Below are positions 1-9,093 of a DNA stretch of 64,000 nt, in pieces. The notes beneath the pieces were generated by a model that saw only the letters and a list, made by a program, of their open reading frames with translations, did no database searches and was not told the origin of the DNA. The stretch is from the NCBI GenBank assembly GCA_019247605.1, contig JAFBAS010000090.1, positions 1 through 64,000 on the forward strand, given 5' to 3'. The DNA is from Hyphomicrobiales bacterium. GTDB taxonomy: Bacteria > Pseudomonadota > Alphaproteobacteria > Rhizobiales > Beijerinckiaceae. The number at the start of each line of letters is the position of its first letter. The first letter of the stretch is position 1. The position numbers and the translations under genes were made by a program.

Positions 1-165
1 GAGAGCGACTGAAGCGCGCTTGCATCGAGAGGGCATCGAGGCTGACTTGCACCCACGTGCGCTGAGGGGGCGAGGACGACCTGAACGCGCGTGCGCCGGG
101 AAGAGGCGAGGGGTGGCACGCTCACGCCCGCTGCACCGCATCGGCGAGATCGCGACTCCGAGCCG
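1..165. other. left edge, no gene recognised
   Basis: This is the stretch directly downstream of nuoB on the minus strand, where nuoC would be expected in a standard complex I operon. I translated the three minus-strand frames. None gives a NuoC-like N-terminus, one is closed after about 13 codons, and the open ones are Arg/Pro/Ser-rich in a way typical of non-coding high-GC DNA. It may be an ordinary intergenic stretch. Confidence 0.5.
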
Positions 166-750
166 TCAGGAGCGCGCGATGGTCCGGTCCTGCTTGAGAA
201 TCTTCCGCTGTAGCTGAATGACCCCGTACACGAGCGCTTCCGCCGTAGGCGGACACCCCGGGACGTAGATGTCGACGGGGACGATGCGATCGCACCCACG
301 AACCACCGAATAGGAATAGTGGTAATAGCCGCCGCCGTTGGCACACGATCCCATGGAGATGACGTAGCGCGGCTCAGGCATTTGATCATAGACCTTGCGC
401 AAGGCCGGCGCCATCTTGTTGGTCAAGGTGCCGGCCACGATCATCACATCCGATTGGCGCGGCGAAGCGCGGGGAGCGAAGCCGAAGCGCTCGACATCGT
501 AGCGTGGCATCGAGACCTGCATCATCTCGACGGCACAGCAGGCCAGGCCGAAGGTCATCCACATCAAGGAGCCGGTGCGCGCCCAGGTGATGAGATCGTC
601 GGTCGCGGTGACCAGAAACCCCTTGTCGGCAAGCTCGCTGTTCAGCTCGCCGAAAAATTTGTCATTCGAACCGACAGGCTTGCCCGTCGAAGGGTCGATC
701 ACGCCCCGCGCGGGAGGAGAGACGAGAGGGGCGCTTGCCGTCAATCCCAT
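166..750 (-). CDS. nuoB: NADH-quinone oxidoreductase subunit B
   Basis: This is the complex I subunit on the peripheral arm that carries iron-sulfur cluster N2, the last electron carrier before quinone. The sequence shows the conserved [11 protein letters not shown] segment with the adjacent cysteine pair, then the later Cys in [23 protein letters not shown] and the [11 protein letters not shown] motif, so all four N2 ligands are present. I place the start at the Met of MGLTASAP, which gives 194 residues. The frame stays open further upstream, but that part lies inside nuoA. The 5' end overlaps the nuoA stop by about 10 bases, showing translational coupling. No nuoC follows in the window. Confidence 0.96.
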   Translation of the reverse strand: MGLTASAPLVSPPARGVIDPSTGKPVGSNDKFFGELNSELADKGFLVTATDDLITWARTGSLMWMTFGLACCAVEMMQVSMPRYDVERFGFAPRASPRQSDVMIVAGTLTNKMAPALRKVYDQMPEPRYVISMGSCANGGGYYHYSYSVVRGCDRIVPVDIYVPGCPPTAEALVYGVIQLQRKILKQDRTIARS

Positions 751-1109
751 TCGAGCGCTCCTTTCTTCCACTCATAGATGAACCCGATCGTGAGCACGCC
801 GAGAAAGATCATCATCGACCAGAAGCCGAACCAGCCGAGCGCTCCGAAGGTGACCGCCCAAGGAAAGAGGAACGCCACCTCGAGATCGAAGATGATGAAC
901 AGAAGCGCGACGAGGTAGTAGCGCACGTCGAAAGTCATGCGCGCATCATCGAAAGCGTTGAAGCCGCACTCATAGGCCGAAAGCTTCTCAGGATCGGGCT
1001 GCTGATAGGCGATCAGGAAAGGTGATATGAGAAGCGCAAGCCCGATCACCACGGCGACGCCGATGAAGATCGCGAGCGGCAAATAGGCGCTCAAGAGATC
1101 ATTCACCAT
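741..1109 (-). CDS. nuoA: NADH-quinone oxidoreductase subunit A
   Basis: NuoA is a small membrane subunit of complex I, next to the quinone site. The protein has about 122 residues with three predicted membrane segments. The loop motif around [16 protein letters not shown], containing the quinone-site Cys, is intact, and so is the [17 protein letters not shown] segment with the conserved acidic pair. The start was chosen at [15 protein letters not shown] because this is where family members begin; upstream in-frame residues (MSCRAEFCL...) do not look like NuoA. It is the first gene of a nuoAB pair and overlaps nuoB. A heme A synthase gene on the same strand lies 90 bp upstream, so respiratory genes cluster here. 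Confidence 0.95.
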   Translation of the reverse strand: MVNDLLSAYLPLAIFIGVAVVIGLALLISPFLIAYQQPDPEKLSAYECGFNAFDDARMTFDVRYYLVALLFIIFDLEVAFLFPWAVTFGALGWFGFWSMMIFLGVLTIGFIYEWKKGALEWD

Positions 1110-1198
1110 CCAAAGGCTCCAAACACCAAACGCTCCAAACAGAACTGGCGCCAGACAGAATTCCGCGCGGCAGCTCACGTGCCGCCAACGTTGAGGGC

Positions 1199-2323
1199 TT
1201 ATCGCGTCGCAACACGAGCCGCAAGAGGGCCCGCGACCTCACCCAGCGCATCACCTGCCCCTCGCGAGAGCACCCATAGGCGCGTCGCCAAGACCAAGAC
1301 GAACATCGCGAGGAGCTGATGGGCAAGCGCGAGCCCAAGCGGCACCCGGTTCACAAGCGTCGCGATCCCAAGCGCCGCCTGCGCGGCGACGAGACCGGCG
1401 AGGATGAGAGGGAGCCGTGCGCGCCCCCACAAAGCGGCATTGACGAGCGCAAGCGCCAAAACCGCGTAAGCCAGCATCCGATGGTCGAACTGAATGAGCG
1501 TGACGTTCTCGAGCGGGTTTGTCCACCAGGGCGAGGCTGAGAAAAGCTCAGCAAGCGGCGGCACGAGCCGTCCGTCCATATCCGGCCAAGTGTTGTACAG
1601 GAGGCCCGCGTGAGACCCTGCGACCAGGGCGCCAAGCACGAGCTGCGCGAGGACGAAGAGAAGGAGGAGACCGCAAACCTGCGCCGCATGTCGAGGGGGG
1701 ACGGCGCGCGCTGAACGCGCCTCGTTTTGGCCGAGCGAGGTTGCGAGCGCAACAAGGGTCATGAGGAAAAGGCTGGCGAAAAGGAGATGGGCCGCAAGGT
1801 CGACGGGTTCGACCGCGGTCATGCCAGCCTTAAGCCCAGAAGCGACCATGACCCAGCCGATCACCCCCTGGAAACCGAGAAGTGCGCCCATTCCGGCAAG
1901 CGCGGCGCCCACACGCCAGGAAAGCTGGCGCGTCAACAGGCCCACCAGGAAGCCGCCGGCGAAGACAAGCCCGATGAAGCGGCCGAGCTGCCGATGCGAC
2001 CATTCCCACCAGAAGATGTGCTTGAACCGCGCCAGGCTCATCCCGGCATTCAAAAGCTGGGCCTGCGAGCTCTCCTGATACTTGGAGAACTCCGCGACCC
2101 AATCGGTTTGCGAAAGCGGCGGCAGTGCACCGGCGATGGGACGCCATTGCGTAATGGACAGGCCCGATCCCGTGAGCCGCGTCGCACCACCCACGACGAC
2201 CATGAGAATGACGAGCCCTGCCATGGTCCAAAGCCAAACTCGCACCCAGCGAGGCACCACGCGCGCCAGGCTCGCTGGAGCGGCAACGCTGTAGGCTGGG
2301 GCAGAGACTGCGGAAGCTGTCAT
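1199..2323 (-). CDS. ctaA: heme A synthase, COX15/CtaA type
   Basis: This integral membrane enzyme oxidises the C8 methyl group of heme O to a formyl group, making heme A for aa3-type cytochrome oxidase. The 374-residue protein has about eight membrane helices in two related halves. The heme-ligand histidines are visible in four places: [11 protein letters not shown] (with the conserved Glu), the [10 protein letters not shown] helix, [10 protein letters not shown] and [11 protein letters not shown]. The [16 protein letters not shown] loop is typical of the alphaproteobacterial/mitochondrial COX15 type. It lies upstream of nuoAB on the same strand with a gap of about 90 bp, so they may be co-transcribed. 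Confidence 0.95.
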   Translation of the reverse strand: MTASAVSAPAYSVAAPASLARVVPRWVRVWLWTMAGLVILMVVVGGATRLTGSGLSITQWRPIAGALPPLSQTDWVAEFSKYQESSQAQLLNAGMSLARFKHIFWWEWSHRQLGRFIGLVFAGGFLVGLLTRQLSWRVGAALAGMGALLGFQGVIGWVMVASGLKAGMTAVEPVDLAAHLLFASLFLMTLVALATSLGQNEARSARAVPPRHAAQVCGLLLLFVLAQLVLGALVAGSHAGLLYNTWPDMDGRLVPPLAELFSASPWWTNPLENVTLIQFDHRMLAYAVLALALVNAALWGRARLPLILAGLVAAQAALGIATLVNRVPLGLALAHQLLAMFVLVLATRLWVLSRGAGDALGEVAGPLAARVATR

Positions 2324-2585
2324 CGCGAGGGTCGAGAGTTGTTCGTCCTGGACATAGGCCCTGAGGCCCGCTCAATCAACGGATCGGACTGCGTCGCAGC
2401 GCCGCCCCCAGTGCTCCGAAATCGCTACTGAATGGGCGTTCGAAAATCTCAAGGCGCGCAGAGCAACGTTGCTGGGGGTGAGCGCGCTCGCCCAAAAGCG
2501 TGGTTTTCCACGCCACCACCGCGCTTGCGCTCCCCCTGGCGTTCGGCCATGGACAGAACAGTCCTGATCGCGAAAGGAGCGTCTC

Positions 2586-3059
2586 ATGCCTGCAATCGAA
2601 GCTCGTCTGAAGGAAATCGGCGTCACCTTGCCGACCCCTGTTCCGCCAGTCGCCAATTACGTGCCGTTCGTGATCAGCGGGCATCAGCTCGTCGTCTCCG
2701 GCCAGATCTGCGCGGGACTCGACGGCAAGGTCGCCGAGCGCCACCAAGGCAAGATCGGCGGCGGCTTGTCGCCGGAGGTCGGCAAGGAAGCGGCGCGATT
2801 TGCGGCGATCAACGTGCTCGCTCAGGCCAAGGCCGCGATTGGAGACCTCGACCGTATCGCCCGTTGCGTGCGGCTCGGCGGTTTCATCAACTGCACCCCG
2901 GATTTCGCGACCTTGCCGCAAGTGATGAATGGAGCCTCGGACCTGATGGTCGAGGTCTTCGGCGATAAGGGCCGTCACGCGCGCACCACCGTCGGGGTCG
3001 CCAATTTGCCGCTGAACTGCGCGGTCGAGGTCGAGGCCTTGTTCGAGCTTGCCCGGTGA
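2586..3059 (+). CDS. RidA-family (YjgF/YER057c/UK114) protein
   Basis: Proteins of this family are small trimers, and the archetype RidA hydrolyses reactive enamine/imine intermediates released by PLP enzymes. This 157-residue member matches the longer 'YjgF/chorismate mutase-like' subgroup, with the YVPFVISGHQLVVSGQI core, the long helix AARFAAINVLAQAKAAIGDLDRI and the C-terminal ARTTVGVANLPLNCAVEVEALFEL strand carrying the conserved Arg and Glu. An AAAGGAG ribosome site lies just upstream of the ATG. Its stop overlaps the GTG start of the next gene (GTGA), so the two are co-translated. The physiological substrate cannot be inferred. Confidence 0.92.
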   Translation: MPAIEARLKEIGVTLPTPVPPVANYVPFVISGHQLVVSGQICAGLDGKVAERHQGKIGGGLSPEVGKEAARFAAINVLAQAKAAIGDLDRIARCVRLGGFINCTPDFATLPQVMNGASDLMVEVFGDKGRHARTTVGVANLPLNCAVEVEALFELAR

Positions 3060-3805
3060 AGCCATCGCTTGAATGGCTCGTCGCGCGCCCTATCGCCCAT
3101 CGTGGGCTGCATGATAAGGCGAGGGGCGTCCTCGAGAATACCGCTTCGGCCGCCCTCGCCGCGATCGAAGCAAAATGCGCGATCGAATGCGATGTGCAGG
3201 TCACGGCGGACGGCGAGGCCGTGGTTTTTCATGATTTCACGCTCGAGCGTCTGACGGCGCGCTCGGATGCCGTCCGTGACATTTCGGCCGAGGCGATCGG
3301 CAAGCTCCCAGTGCGAGGGAGCGCCGATCACATCATGCGCCTTTCCGATTGGCTCGCGCTCATCGCGGGACGAACCATTGCGGTGATCGAAATCAAGAGC
3401 CGCTTCGACGGCGACACGCGCCTGCTTCGGCGGGTCGTCGAGGTGACCCGCCCATATGGAGAGCCTTTCGCGATCAAGTCCTTCGATCCCACGGTGATCG
3501 AGAAGCTGCGTGAAATCGCGCCCGAAATCCCGCGCGGCATCGTCGCGATGAACGAGTACAAGGATCGTGACCACAACCCGCTTTCACGGGAGGAGATTCA
3601 CGCCCTTGCGAATCTTCTCCATTTTTCCCGAACCGAACCGGATTTCCTCTCCTGGCAAGTTTCGGATCTCCCTTGCGCGGCGCCCTATCTTTCCCGCACC
3701 CAGCTCGGCTTGCCAATCATGGCCTGGACGGTGAGGACGCGCGAAGAGCGCGAGCGCGCGAGCCTTCATGCCGACCAAATGGTGTTCGAAGGGTTCCTGC
3801 CCTAG
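3056..3805 (+). CDS. glycerophosphodiester phosphodiesterase family protein
   Basis: It is a cytoplasmic GDPD-family TIM barrel of 249 residues that would cleave glycerophosphodiesters from phospholipid turnover into glycerol-3-phosphate and an alcohol. The catalytic motif is visible: AHRGLHDKARGVLENT near the N-terminus (His-Arg and Glu-Asn), ECDVQVTADGEAVVFHD (metal-binding Glu/Asp and the second catalytic His) and VIEIKS later on. There is no signal peptide, so it is the UgpQ-like cytoplasmic type. The GTG start overlaps the stop of the RidA-like gene by four bases. UgpQ is the nearest well-known relative, but no ugp transporter is adjacent. Confidence 0.9.
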   Translation: MKPSLEWLVARPIAHRGLHDKARGVLENTASAALAAIEAKCAIECDVQVTADGEAVVFHDFTLERLTARSDAVRDISAEAIGKLPVRGSADHIMRLSDWLALIAGRTIAVIEIKSRFDGDTRLLRRVVEVTRPYGEPFAIKSFDPTVIEKLREIAPEIPRGIVAMNEYKDRDHNPLSREEIHALANLLHFSRTEPDFLSWQVSDLPCAAPYLSRTQLGLPIMAWTVRTREERERASLHADQMVFEGFLP

Positions 3806-3825
3806 AATCGTGTGAAGTTCAGGAA

Positions 3826-5070
3826 ATGCCGGCCGGTTCATCCAAAGCAGCTTCCCCAAGCAAGTTCGCGCTGAGCGCCGCCTCGTCCTTCGCGAAGATC
3901 GACGCGGCTTCCTGGGATGCTTGCGCAAATCCGCCGGCCGCAGGGCTGAGCGGGAAGCCTCGGGGGTCTTGCGATGATGACCCCTTCAATCCTTTTGTTT
4001 CCCACGCTTTCCTCAGCGCGCTCGAGGAATCGAAATCGGCGGTCGCGCGCGCCGGCTGGAGCCCCTGTCCTCTCCTCGTCGAGGATGCCACAGGAGAGCT
4101 TGTTGCGTGCGCGCCCACCTACCTCAAATCTCATTCCATGGGAGAGTATGTATTCGACCATGCTTTCGCCGATGCGTTTGCGCGTGCCGGCGGGCGTTAT
4201 TACCCCAAGCTTCAGGTTGCGGTGCCGTTCACGCCGGTCACCGGTAGGCGGCTTCTCGTCCGGAATGGCCCCGAGATCGAGAAGGCGCGCGAATCGCTGA
4301 TCGGCGGATTGGCGTCGCTGATGCGGCAAGCCGGCGCCTCATCGACCCATGTCACCTTCGCGAGCAGGGCCGATTGGGACGCCCTTGCCAGCTTCGGCTT
4401 TCTCAAGCGGCTCGATCGACAGTTTCATTGGCTGAACGCGGGCTACCAGACCTTCAACGATTTCCTCGGCGCGCTCGCCTCGCGCAAGCGCAAGGTTATC
4501 CGGCGCGAGCGCCGCGAAGCCTTGCGCAATGGCATCGCCATCGAATGGGTGAGCGGCAGCGATATCACGGAGGCGCATCTCGACGCCTTCTTTGCTTTCT
4601 ATATGGACACGGGCTCGCGCAAATGGGGACGGCCCTATTTGACGCGGCCGTTCTTCTCGCTTCTGGCAGAAAAAATGCGCGAGCGGCTGCTCTTCATCAT
4701 GGCTAAACGCGCGGGCCGGCACGTGGCGGGCGCCATCAATCTCATCGGGGATCTCGCACTTTACGGGCGCAATTGGGGCTGCATCGAAGACCATCCCTTC
4801 TTGCACTTTGAGGTCTGCTATTATCAAGCGATCGAATTCGCCATCGCTCGCAAGCTCGCCCGTGTCGAGGCGGGTGCGCAGGGCGAGCATAAGCTGGCGC
4901 GCGGCTACGTTCCGGTCGAGACGCACTCGGCGCATCTGTTCGCCGATCCGCGCCTTGCCCGCGCAGTGGCCGACTATCTCGATCATGAACGGCACTACGT
5001 GGAAATCGGCAACCGGGAGCTCGCCGAGGCCGTTCCATTCCGCCGGGCCGAGCCGGAGCGCGAAGATTGA
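3826..5070 (+). CDS. GNAT/FemAB-like protein of the DUF482 family
   Basis: The DUF482 family (sometimes labelled peptidoglycan biosynthesis/recognition) has a FemAB/GNAT-like fold; the exact reaction is not established. The family hallmarks are present: the segment around YLKSHSMGEYVFDHAFADAF, then AGGRYYPKLQVAVPFTPVTG, and RKRKVIRRERREA in the second half. Length is 414 residues from the ATG I chose, normal for the family. The reading frame is open for another 51 codons upstream, but that region overlaps the preceding phosphodiesterase and does not resemble DUF482. The gene follows the phosphodiesterase after 20 bp on the same strand and is probably in the same transcript. Confidence 0.85.
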   Translation: MPAGSSKAASPSKFALSAASSFAKIDAASWDACANPPAAGLSGKPRGSCDDDPFNPFVSHAFLSALEESKSAVARAGWSPCPLLVEDATGELVACAPTYLKSHSMGEYVFDHAFADAFARAGGRYYPKLQVAVPFTPVTGRRLLVRNGPEIEKARESLIGGLASLMRQAGASSTHVTFASRADWDALASFGFLKRLDRQFHWLNAGYQTFNDFLGALASRKRKVIRRERREALRNGIAIEWVSGSDITEAHLDAFFAFYMDTGSRKWGRPYLTRPFFSLLAEKMRERLLFIMAKRAGRHVAGAINLIGDLALYGRNWGCIEDHPFLHFEVCYYQAIEFAIARKLARVEAGAQGEHKLARGYVPVETHSAHLFADPRLARAVADYLDHERHYVEIGNRELAEAVPFRRAEPERED

Positions 5071-5314
5071 CGCGAGGGCGCGAGAGCGCATCGTTCGGAG
5101 ATGTGAAAAGGCAAGGCGCGCTTCTACCGCGCCAGCCACGACCAAACTTGCCGAGCCTTTTCGCCTCGGCTGGGGCCCCGCGAGGCGCATTCGCACGATG
5201 CCTCTATTTTCCAGTCCGCCGACCACGTTGATCCAAGTTGGCGGCTTCAAATATGCAACTTTTCGCTGGGGAAGGAAGTTTGACCAAGGGGAGGCAAACT
5301 AAAGGACAGAGCCG

Positions 5315-5689
5315 ATGTCGATGAAATCCTTCTTCAACATTCCAGCCGTCCTCCTGCTCGGCTTCGGAATCGGAATGGCGACGCAATTGCCGGCGCGCGC
5401 TGAGTCTCTCACGCCGATCACCACGTCGCAGGTCGCCTTGTCTCGCCTGCCCGCGGTTTCGACCCACGCCGGAATGATCGAGACCTACTATTATTGGCAC
5501 CGTCACTACTGGCACCGGCATTACTGGCACCGCCACTATTGGCATCGTCACTATTGGCACCGGCATTATTGGCACCGCTGGCATTACTATCGGCCATATT
5601 GGCGGCGGCACTACTGGTATCATCGTCACTACCACTATTGGCACCGCCCCTATTGGCACCATCATTATTATCGACGCTACTGGTACTGA
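5315..5689 (+). CDS. secreted Tyr/Trp/His/Arg repeat protein
   Basis: This is a 124-residue protein with a clear Sec signal peptide (FFNIPAVLLLGFGIGMATQLPARA, cleavage after ARA near residue 29) and a short linker. The C-terminal 65 residues consist almost only of Tyr, Trp, His and Arg, starting with six pentapeptide units of the pattern Y-W-H-R-H. I recognise no named domain. Short secreted proteins with YWHRH or WHRR tails are common hypothetical proteins in Hyphomicrobiales. The His density suggests metal or heme binding, but that is inference. A similar WHRR-tailed protein is encoded 300 bp downstream. The ATG is preceded by AGGA at a workable distance. Confidence 0.85.
   Translation: MSMKSFFNIPAVLLLGFGIGMATQLPARAESLTPITTSQVALSRLPAVSTHAGMIETYYYWHRHYWHRHYWHRHYWHRHYWHRHYWHRWHYYRPYWRRHYWYHRHYHYWHRPYWHHHYYRRYWY
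5492..5581 (+). repeat. 15-bp coding tandem repeat (YWHRH units)
   Basis: There are six consecutive 15-bp units of the form TAYTGGCAYCGNCAY, with the last unit ending in CGCTGG. The units differ mainly at third codon positions, so the peptide is kept while the DNA drifts, which points to selection on the protein. Less regular copies continue to about 5686. Confidence 0.9.
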
Positions 5690-5820
5690 GCGTGCGCGCC
5701 GACGTTCGTTCCATCATGCGTGACGAGACGCCTTGCCAAATTGAAGGAGCCGCCTGACCCGCCGCTAGCGGTGAGACCACCTCCAGTCGGTTCCGAAGAC
5801 ACTAAGTACCTTGTTGGCTC

Positions 5821-5870
5821 GGGGGCAGGGTCCCGCCCCCTAGCATAACATCGCCAAGCTTAGCTTGGCG
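5821..5870. other. two hairpins between the WHR-rich genes
   Basis: Two inverted repeats sit close together in the 298-bp gap. The first has GGGGGC/GCCCCC arms (5821-5840). The second is a perfect 9-bp stem, CGCCAAGCT-T-AGCTTGGCG (5852-5870). Neither is followed by a T-run, so intrinsic termination is not convincing; they could be an mRNA processing or stability element for the upstream gene, or a protein-binding palindrome. Confidence 0.5.
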
Positions 5871-5987
5871 GCCCACTCGAGTTCGCTCTCGGCATCGCCG
5901 GGCCGAGCCCGGTCAGCGATTGTTCATAATTCTAATTAGAGCATGCGCATCTCGTGTCGAATCGACCGAGACAGCATGGAGACATTT

Positions 5988-6221
5988 ATGAGACCTCTGA
6001 ACGTTTTAGCCGCCGTCGCCGTCGCTACGATAGTGAGCGCGGCATCTTTGACCGGTGCCCGAGCCATGCCCATCGGCTTGCCGTCAGCCGGAATGAACGT
6101 GCACGAGACCGCTTCCGGGGAAATGCTCGCTGCACGTTCAAGCCTCATCCAGGATGTTCGCTGGCGCCGTGGCTGGCACCGCCGCGGTTGGCACCGTCGT
6201 CATTGGCGTCGCTGGCGCTGA
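5988..6221 (+). CDS. small secreted WHRR-tail protein
   Basis: The product is a 77-residue protein with an N-terminal signal peptide (LNVLAAVAVATIVSAASLTGARA) and a mature part ending in a basic, aromatic tail (RWRRGWHRRGWHRRHWRRWR). I chose this ATG because GGAG lies six bases upstream; an in-frame ATG 12 bp earlier and another at 5943 are less well placed. The family is unknown to me. The tail resembles that of the YWHRH protein encoded just upstream, so the two may be paralogous in design. Very basic secreted tails could bind the anionic envelope, DNA or heme; this is inference only. Confidence 0.75.
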   Translation: MRPLNVLAAVAVATIVSAASLTGARAMPIGLPSAGMNVHETASGEMLAARSSLIQDVRWRRGWHRRGWHRRHWRRWR

Positions 6222-6277
6222 CGCCAGGGCAGTGAAGGCGATCGTAGGAGAGGAGCCTTCGCGACGAGCGCAGCGGG

Positions 6278-6298
6278 CGGGCAGGAGATGCCTGCCCG
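6278..6298. terminator. possible stem-loop terminator
   Basis: It is a GC-rich hairpin with 8-bp arms (CGGGCAGG, loop AGATG, CCTGCCCG) in the gap between two convergent genes. There is no T-run on either side, so it may be a rho-independent terminator of weak type or simply a transcript-end stabiliser. Confidence 0.4.
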
Positions 6299-6367
6299 CG
6301 CGTCACTCCAAAGGAAACTTCGGAGCGAGCAATCGCATTCCATCTGTCCCTGCCGCTCCATCAGGCT

Positions 6368-8752
6368 CTAGCCCGCCGCCTTTGGCTTGAGCACTTCGAG
6401 GCCTTTTTGCGCGAGCGCGGCGCTCGCGGCGTCGGCGGCAGCAGCATTGCCTCCCGCAACCTGAACGGTCGGGTAAGCGAAATTGATGCCGTTCGCGTCG
6501 AAGGCCCGCTTGATGAGAGCAAGAGCGCGTCGCCGGGCCAGGAACTGCACATCGCCCGGCTCCGTCATCATCTTCATGCGCAGCTGAATGGCGAAGTCGC
6601 CGAAGGCCTGCACGCCTTGCATCTTCAAGGGCTCGATGATCCCGGCCGCGAGCTCCGGGTCGTTCTTGAGCTCCTGCCCGACCTTCTTGATGATCTTGCG
6701 AGCCTTGTCGATGTCCGTGTCGTAGGTCACGCCGATGTTGAATTTTTCGATGGCCCAATCCCGGCTCATGTTCTGGATGGCTCCGAGCATGCCGAACGGG
6801 ACGGTGAAGAGCGGGCCATTTTGATGACGCAGCTTGACGGAGCGCAGGCTGAAGCTCTCGACCACTCCCCGATAATTGCCGCTCTGAATATACTCGCCGA
6901 CCCTGAAGGCATCGTCGACGAGGTAGAAGAAACCGCTGATGATGTCTCTGACCAGCGTTTGGCTGCCGAAGGAAACGGCAAGGCCGAGCACGGAAGCGCC
7001 GGCGATCAACGGAGCGATGTTGACGCCGAGCCGCGACAAGATCGTCAGCGTTGCGAGAACCGCGATGGCGATGCCGAGAACCAGCCGGGCAAGCGGCAGC
7101 ATGGTGTGCAGCCGCGAACCTATCGTGGGCGAGCGGCCCGTCCCGCTGGGGCCCGACGTCGTGCCGATCTCTCCAAGCCGGCCTGCGATATAGAAGCAGG
7201 CGATCTGCCAAATGAGGTAGGATAGCGCGACGGTGAGGAAAATGTCCCTGATCGCAACCGTGGTCGACGCGACTTCCTCCGGCGCAATTAGGTTCAGCAC
7301 ATCGAAAATCCAGATCTCGAACACCACTGTCGCGATCAACAGCCGCGTGAGGAAGCGCAAGCAGCCAGCGATGAGGTCGATGGGGCGCATCCCGGCCTCG
7401 CTCGCCGGCCCCGTCTCGGACAGGGGCCCGGCTGAGGGCCTTTGAATGTAATTGTAAAGCGTTTCGAGAAAGATCAGGACAAGCGTCAAGGTGAGCGATG
7501 TGACGACGGCGCTCCCCACGTGAGGGTTGCCGGAAAGCATGCCGTAGGCGAGCGCGACCGTCATCACCGTGTCGGCAAGGATGCCGACGACCCACCAGTA
7601 TTTGGCAAGCCGCAGCTTTACGCTCACCCCGACGACGCCGCCTTCGTGGACGAGGCTCGCGAGCCACCGAGCGGTGGCGTGCCGGGTCAGGAAGATTGCC
7701 GTGTAGTCGATGACCGAGAACAGAAGATTGTTGAAGAAACCGGCGCTGATCACGACTTCGGCGGGTGGCCCGGCGGCGAGAAGGACGTCGAACATGGCTT
7801 GCGCCGACACGTAGGCGAGCGCGGCGCCAAGGAGGGTATGATAGAGCCTTCCGGCGTCGCGGTCGTCGACCGCCACGATGCGGAGCGTCCGATCGCCGGC
7901 CCTGAACCAGACGAGCAGGACGAGGGCCGCAATTCTCCAGGTCAGAATGCCGCCGAAGATGATGCGAGCTGCGCTGCGCTGGAGCGCGTGCGCTGCAAAG
8001 CCATGCACCGCCAAGATATAGAGGACAAGCACGAGCGGAACGAGCGGCACCACGTCGAGGAGCGCCCGGCCCAGCGTTGGCAGCACCTCCTCCCCCTCGT
8101 CTGCATTTCTCGCTGGCCAGGCCACGTAATGCGAAAGCACGCTTCGAGTCATTTTTTCAGCACCGATCGCAAGCAAGGCTCCCAAGATGATCTTCAGCGC
8201 GAACAGGCCGAAGCCGCCTGGTGCTTCGGCGCCGAGGTCGGAGAGGACCTGCGCCAAGCTGTCGTCGAGCCGAGGGAGGTAAGCTGCGACGTCGACGGCG
8301 CGATCCTCGAGCTGACCGAAGCTCTTGAACATATCGGCGCTAGGCTTGATGCGGCCCTCTTCACCGCTTTGAGCCTGAGAGCCCGTCGGCGCTGGCGCCT
8401 CGCCTGGATCCGAGCGCAGGCGCCTCACAACGGTGTCGGCGATATCGCCCAACATCGCCTCATATTCCTTGGCGCTCATGCTTGCGGGAACATGGCGATG
8501 CTGAGATTCGGGTGTTTGCTCGGCGGCCTTCGTCGAGGAGACACTGCCGTGGCAGACCAAAATCGCCACCAGCCAGCCGAAGACGGCGAGGCGCGCTTTT
8601 CGGGCAATGCCGCCGGTTGAAAGGTCGCAGACCGCGTCATCGCGTCGCCTGTGCGAAGCGGGGGCACGCCTGACAGCGTTCCGCCTTGTCGCCCAAGAGC
8701 GGCTCATTCGTCCCTCCGTAACCGCGGCGACCTCACGAAACGTATCAATCAA
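6368..8752 (-). CDS. large mechanosensitive channel, MscS family
   Basis: The product is an inner-membrane channel that would open under membrane tension and release solutes on osmotic downshock. It is much larger than E. coli MscS (794 versus 286 residues), with an export signal near residues 53-76, a periplasmic N-terminal part, and about nine to ten membrane segments. The MscS core is in the last third: the pore helix region LGLAVSFGSQTLVRDIISGFFYLVDD, then GVVESFSLRSVKLRHQNG and the cytoplasmic beta/alpha domain ending around the ALIKRAFDANGINFAYP motif. Upstream starts are uncertain; MSRSWATRR about 15 residues in is an alternative. The gene stands alone. Confidence 0.92.
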   Translation of the reverse strand: MIDTFREVAAVTEGRMSRSWATRRNAVRRAPASHRRRDDAVCDLSTGGIARKARLAVFGWLVAILVCHGSVSSTKAAEQTPESQHRHVPASMSAKEYEAMLGDIADTVVRRLRSDPGEAPAPTGSQAQSGEEGRIKPSADMFKSFGQLEDRAVDVAAYLPRLDDSLAQVLSDLGAEAPGGFGLFALKIILGALLAIGAEKMTRSVLSHYVAWPARNADEGEEVLPTLGRALLDVVPLVPLVLVLYILAVHGFAAHALQRSAARIIFGGILTWRIAALVLLVWFRAGDRTLRIVAVDDRDAGRLYHTLLGAALAYVSAQAMFDVLLAAGPPAEVVISAGFFNNLLFSVIDYTAIFLTRHATARWLASLVHEGGVVGVSVKLRLAKYWWVVGILADTVMTVALAYGMLSGNPHVGSAVVTSLTLTLVLIFLETLYNYIQRPSAGPLSETGPASEAGMRPIDLIAGCLRFLTRLLIATVVFEIWIFDVLNLIAPEEVASTTVAIRDIFLTVALSYLIWQIACFYIAGRLGEIGTTSGPSGTGRSPTIGSRLHTMLPLARLVLGIAIAVLATLTILSRLGVNIAPLIAGASVLGLAVSFGSQTLVRDIISGFFYLVDDAFRVGEYIQSGNYRGVVESFSLRSVKLRHQNGPLFTVPFGMLGAIQNMSRDWAIEKFNIGVTYDTDIDKARKIIKKVGQELKNDPELAAGIIEPLKMQGVQAFGDFAIQLRMKMMTEPGDVQFLARRRALALIKRAFDANGINFAYPTVQVAGGNAAAADAASAALAQKGLEVLKPKAAG

Positions 8753-9093
8753 GTGGTTTTCTTTAATATCTGAGTTTTCGGCAGGTTAACCGAAATATCT
8801 CACCACCCGACTGTCACTGGACCGGCGCATGCTTTATGTTGTCCCGGTCCCCTAACAGAGACTTGCGACTTCCTTCCTCGCGGCCAAAATCGTCTCGTAC
8901 GCTTGTCACACGGGTTTTCCCCGCTATTCGCGGAAGACCGAGTCTTATCACCTTGGTTGTGGCACGATTTCGCCCTTTTCCGCTGAGATGGGGAAGGTCC
9001 GGATGGAATGTTCGGATCGCCGCCGAGCCCACAACTGGCTGGTGCATCGAGTGCGTTGTGAAGGGCTCCTGAGAACCGCGATGGAAAATCCGC
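8753..9093. other. 341-bp intergenic region
   Basis: I see no credible gene here. The only notable structure is an inverted repeat with perfect 7-bp arms (GGACCGG at 8819-8825 and CCGGTCC at 8844-8850). The part next to 8752 should hold the MscS promoter, but no clear -35/-10 pair stands out. Short open frames on both strands lack composition or start signals. Confidence 0.5.

Noticed and set aside
5418-5780. Minus-strand frame rich in Ala, Asn, Ser and Gly (DSNASGANNAGANS...)
   Set aside because: It is the antisense of the YWHRH repeat gene; its apparent repeat pattern comes from the sense repeats, and it has no ribosome site.
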